The notes beneath the pieces are model-generated. The model searched no databases, was not told where the DNA came from, and saw nothing but the letters and a program-made list of their open reading frames with translations. Made by a program: the position numbers and the translations under genes. A stretch of 22,764 nucleotides of DNA from a virus, in the IMG/VR virus record IMGVR_UViG_3300027974_000169, positions 1-22,764 of that record. One strand, 5' to 3'. Each line of letters starts with the position of its first letter. Position 1 is the stretch's first letter. Shown in pieces: positions 20,649-22,764 of the stretch.

Positions 20649-21031
20649 TGTGGACAATAGATGGATAACGGGTGGACACTGTATAAATGAAAGTTTGACC
20701 CACGTGGAATGTCAATAAATACGCGGTTTGCAAAGAAGTGTGGACAATGTGGACAATCAATTTCTAGTAACTAAAATTAAAGATTTTGATATAAGGGTTA
20801 ATACCTATACAGTGTGTCACGCCAAGTTGACGCCTCGTCCGCCACCGATTTTAAATCGACGTCCACATTGTCCACATTGTCCACAAATGCCCACGCCAAC
20901 ATGCCCACGCAAAAAACAAAAAAGGAAATGTGGACAAGTTGGACAATGTAAAAACTGATTGTCCACATTGTCCACAAAGTTATGGCCATGCGACTTGAAA
21001 CAGACTGTCCACATTGTCCACATGACCCACA
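20649..21031. repeat. Iteron array of DnaA-box-like 9-mers (TGTGGACAA / TTGTCCACA)
   Basis: Exact copies as TGTGGACAA at 20649, 20739, 20748 and 20929, and as TTGTCCACA at 20868, 20877, 20959, 20968 and 21014. Near copies are at 20671 (GGTGGACAC), 20859 (ACGTCCACA), 20938 (GTTGGACAA), 21005 (CTGTCCACA) and 21023 (TGACCCACA). Within clusters the units abut with a strict 9-bp period and no spacer. Clusters 20929-20946 and 20959-20976 face each other across 12 nt as an imperfect 18-bp dyad. TTGTCCACA differs by one base from the E. coli box TTATCCACA. The binding protein, host DnaA or a phage factor, is unknown. Confidence 0.8.
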
Positions 21032-21044
21032 GGGTAAACCCTAA
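21032..21044 (+). repeat. 13-bp direct repeat, right copy
   Basis: GGGTAAACCCTAA in the same orientation as 20635-20647 and immediately adjoining the last degenerate 9-mer, which ends at 21031. The exact match over 13 bases, 397 bp apart, is unlikely to be chance in a region of this size. Confidence 0.75.
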
Positions 21045-21059
21045 TAGGATTCGGCTTGA

Positions 21060-21088
21060 GGGGAGGGGGTAGGGCCGACGGCAAAGGG
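21060..21088 (+). other. G-run tract, possible G-quadruplex
   Basis: Four G runs of 4, 5, 3 and 3 bases (21060-21063, 21065-21069, 21072-21074, 21086-21088) with loops of 1, 2 and 11 nt. The long last loop makes folding uncertain. It lies between the repeat array and the AT-rich stretch. Confidence 0.35.
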
Positions 21089-21128
21089 CCAACAAAAACG
21101 GATGGGTCACAAACAATTTTTTTTCTTA

Positions 21129-21141
21129 TAGCAATTTGCTA
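21129..21141. promoter_or_regulatory. 13-bp palindrome upstream of terS, possible operator
   Basis: TAGCAATTTGCTA is a perfect palindrome with a central T, set in a T-rich stretch 72 bp before the terS start. It could bind a dimeric regulator. I found no convincing promoter for terS beside it. Confidence 0.4.
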
Positions 21142-21213
21142 ACTGCCTTCAGTTTTTAATTTTTTATTTTTTGTTGTAAACTCACAGCCACGTGCAAACT
21201 GCATGGAGAACAC

Positions 21214-21657
21214 ATGTTCCATTCGATTCCATTTACACCGCGCAAGGTCGAAGCAACAGAGTCGCGCTTGAAGGCGGTATATGACGCCGCAAGGCTAGGC
21301 CTTAAAGGCGACGCGCTTGCGTTGGCCGCAGGCATGTTGCCTACCGAGTACCGGCAACTTACGCAGCTTGACCCCGTGGTCGAGATCGCCGCGCAAAAAG
21401 GCAAAGCAGACGGCGAGATAGAACTTTCCAAAGTGATGCATCAAGCCGCGCTGAACGGCGACTCCAAGGCGGCGTTAGAAATCCTTAAACATCAACACGG
21501 CTGGGTGGCCAAGCAAGCTATATCTGTCGAAGTCGATCAGCGCATCTCAATCACTGGCGCGCTGGCCGAAGCGCAAAAGCGCATACTGGATGTGATTGAT
21601 GTTGAAGAAGTAAACACCCTACAAATACAAAATGCAATCGACCATATACAGCGCTGA
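21214..21657 (+). CDS. terS: Terminase small subunit
   Basis: A 147-residue protein with GGAGA before the ATG. The N-terminal part contains a helix-turn-helix-like block (LKAVYDAARLGLKGDALALA then AGMLPTEYRQLTQLDP), the middle is helical (KADGEIELSKVMHQAALNGD, SKAALEILKHQHGW), and the tail is acidic-helical for oligomer contact. Small terminases bind the packaging site on DNA and regulate the motor. It overlaps terL by 26 nt. The call rests on layout and the following clear terL; the candidate origin or pac-like region is directly upstream. Confidence 0.82.
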   Translation: MFHSIPFTPRKVEATESRLKAVYDAARLGLKGDALALAAGMLPTEYRQLTQLDPVVEIAAQKGKADGEIELSKVMHQAALNGDSKAALEILKHQHGWVAKQAISVEVDQRISITGALAEAQKRILDVIDVEEVNTLQIQNAIDHIQR

Positions 21658-22764
21658 AGACGAACAAGAGTTGATGGCCAGATTATGGGCGCCAGCGATC
21701 AAGGACAACCCGTTGGCGTTTGTTATGTTCGCGTTTCCTTGGGGGCAACCTGGCACGCCGCTGGAACATTTCAAAGGCCCACGCAAATGGCAGCGCGAAG
21801 TCCTCACTGAAATAGGCAACCACATCAAACAGAACCAAGGCAAAGTTGACTTTGACACCCTGCGACACGCCGTGTCATCTGGCCGTGGTATTGGCAAGTC
21901 GGCGTTAGTTAGCTGGATCACGATCTGGATGCTGACCACGCGGATTGGCTCGACGACCATTATTTCGGCTAACAGTGAATCACAGCTAAGGTCAGTCACA
22001 TGGGCCGAGATAACCAAGTGGATAGCGATGTCGCTTAACAGCCATTGGTTTGAAGTCTCGGCAACTAGGCTGATGCCTGCCAAGTGGTTGACTGAGTTGG
22101 TTGAGCGCGACCTGAAGAAAGGCACGCGTTACTGGGGCGTGGAAGGCAGACTTTGGTCAGCGGAGAATCCCGATGCGTACGCTGGCGTACACAATTACGA
22201 CGGCGTGCTGGTGGTGTTTGACGAAGCGTCTGGTATTGACGACAGCATCTGGGCGGTGACATCTGGCTTTTTTACCGAGAACACACCTAACCGTTTCTGG
22301 ATGGCGTTCTCTAACCCACGGCGTAACACTGGGTATTTCTACGAAGCGTTTAATTCAAAGCGTGAGTTCTGGACTACAAAAGTAGTAGACGCCCGCACGG
22401 TCGAGGGAACGGACAAGCAGGTCTACCAGCAGATCATCGACGAGTACGGCGCTGACTCATCACAAGCGCACGTCGAGGTGTATGGTCAGTTCCCATCTGA
22501 AGGCGACGATCAGTTCATATCGGCTAATCTTGTGGACGATGCGATGAAGCGGCCTAAGTACAAAGACGAGACAGCGCCTATCATCATCGGCGTAGACCCT
22601 GCGAGGTTTGGCGCGGATGCAACAGTTATTGCTGTGCGGCAAGGGCGCGACATTATCTCGATTCAGCGCCATCGGGGCGACGACACCATGACTGTCGTTG
22701 GCCATGTGATCGAAGCGATTGAGGAATACAAACCCGCGCTGGTCGTGATTGACGAAGGCGGATT
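21632..22764 (+). CDS. terL: Terminase large subunit (partial, cut by the window end)
   Basis: 377 complete codons are visible from ATG 21632. ATPase: Walker A SGRGIGKS (83-90), Walker B VVFDEAS (194-200) and coupling motif SNP (227-229). Nuclease (RuvC-like): Asp322 in IGVDPARFGAD and Asp374 in VVIDEGG; the final acidic residue must lie beyond the window. It packages DNA into proheads and cuts the concatemer. The start inside terS has a weak ribosome binding site and is probably coupled; ATG 21674 is an alternative but would drop the conserved-looking YSAEDEQELMA segment. Confidence 0.93.
   Translation, partial: MQSTIYSAEDEQELMARLWAPAIKDNPLAFVMFAFPWGQPGTPLEHFKGPRKWQREVLTEIGNHIKQNQGKVDFDTLRHAVSSGRGIGKSALVSWITIWMLTTRIGSTTIISANSESQLRSVTWAEITKWIAMSLNSHWFEVSATRLMPAKWLTELVERDLKKGTRYWGVEGRLWSAENPDAYAGVHNYDGVLVVFDEASGIDDSIWAVTSGFFTENTPNRFWMAFSNPRRNTGYFYEAFNSKREFWTTKVVDARTVEGTDKQVYQQIIDEYGADSSQAHVEVYGQFPSEGDDQFISANLVDDAMKRPKYKDETAPIIIGVDPARFGADATVIAVRQGRDIISIQRHRGDDTMTVVGHVIEAIEEYKPALVVIDEGG

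Larger units (their letters stand above)
20536..21213. other. Non-coding control region, candidate replication origin
   Basis: The only gap longer than 300 bp. From left to right it holds a leftward sigma70-type promoter, a 13-bp direct repeat, an array of 9-bp repeats related to DnaA boxes, the second 13-bp repeat, a G-run tract, and a T-rich stretch (about 21115-21180) containing a 13-bp palindrome just before terS. Repeated initiator-like sites beside AT-rich DNA are the normal plan of an iteron-type origin; a partition or transcription-control role is the alternative. Reading frames across it only translate the repeats. Confidence 0.55.

Noticed and set aside
20649-21031. CRISPR array
   Set aside because: The units are 9 bp, abut directly or at irregular distance, and occur in both orientations. 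There are no uniform spacers or cas genes.
20798-21116. Minus-strand frames rich in VDN and CGQ/CPH repeats, and a plus-strand frame at 20728-20958
   Set aside because: The 9-bp repeats are a multiple of three, so any frame across them gives a three-residue repeat. No ribosome binding site or coupling supports them.
21619-22125. 168-residue minus-strand frame opposite terL
   Set aside because: It is antisense to the Walker A region of terL and has low-quality composition.
1-22764. tRNA genes, integrase, transposase or repressor
   Set aside because: I looked for them on both strands and saw none that I could support. Absence in this window does not exclude them in the rest of the genome.

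Overview
The window looks like roughly half of the genome of a tailed double-stranded DNA bacteriophage, or a contig cut inside terL. It carries terminase, DNA-ejection proteins, a lysis cassette and a self-encoded replisome, with coding density near 97 percent and many ATGA or TAATG gene overlaps. Three consecutive internal-virion or DNA-transfer type proteins suggest a podovirus-like particle (inference). The M15 endolysin, the 3TM-type holin and the signal peptides point to a Gram-negative host. A freshwater betaproteobacterium is my guess from the resemblance of several small proteins, not a measurement. I saw no integrase, excisionase, CI-like repressor, tRNA or transposase.

Layout. (1) 1-8443, plus strand: late genes. 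These are a small virion-like protein, a cupin-like/SET-domain fusion, three ejection-type proteins (1226-5091), a lysis region (5091-6888) with membrane proteins, a GTA-type holin and a peptidase M15, then an HExxH protein, an HTH-metallophosphoesterase and a 47-residue membrane protein whose end doubles as a terminator. (2) 8455-11426, minus strand: an operon headed by a VRR-NUC nuclease and an SNF2-like helicase, followed by eight small genes. (3) 11434-11483: two divergent sigma70-type promoters that share -35 sequence. (4) 11514-18108, plus strand: replication operon with a periplasmic protein, a Cas4/RecB-like PD-(D/E)XK protein with four candidate Fe-S cysteines, a putative ssDNA-binding protein, family A DNA polymerase, a primase-helicase fusion and a small conserved protein. 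(5) 18150-20535, minus strand: a chain of thirteen very small, mostly acidic genes from a near-consensus promoter (20593-20620) to a strong intrinsic terminator (18107-18132). (6) 20536-21213: the only long non-coding stretch. (7) 21214 to the end, plus strand: terminase small and large subunits, terL cut by the window edge.

The most striking element is in (6). Nine exact and several degenerate copies of the 9-mer TTGTCCACA, a DnaA-box-like sequence, occur in both orientations. They form contiguous 9-bp tandem clusters and are bounded at each edge by an exact 13-bp direct repeat. Next to the array lie a G-run tract and an AT-rich stretch with a 13-bp palindrome. I read it as a candidate iteron-type replication origin or control region.

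How it works together (inference): the two leftward operons and the rightward replication operon are likely early or middle, each with its own sigma70-like promoter for host RNA polymerase, since no phage RNA polymerase is visible. The polymerase, primase-helicase and nucleases copy and process DNA, the origin and packaging genes lie next to each other, and late functions run from terS/terL around the circular map to the lysis genes at the left of the window.
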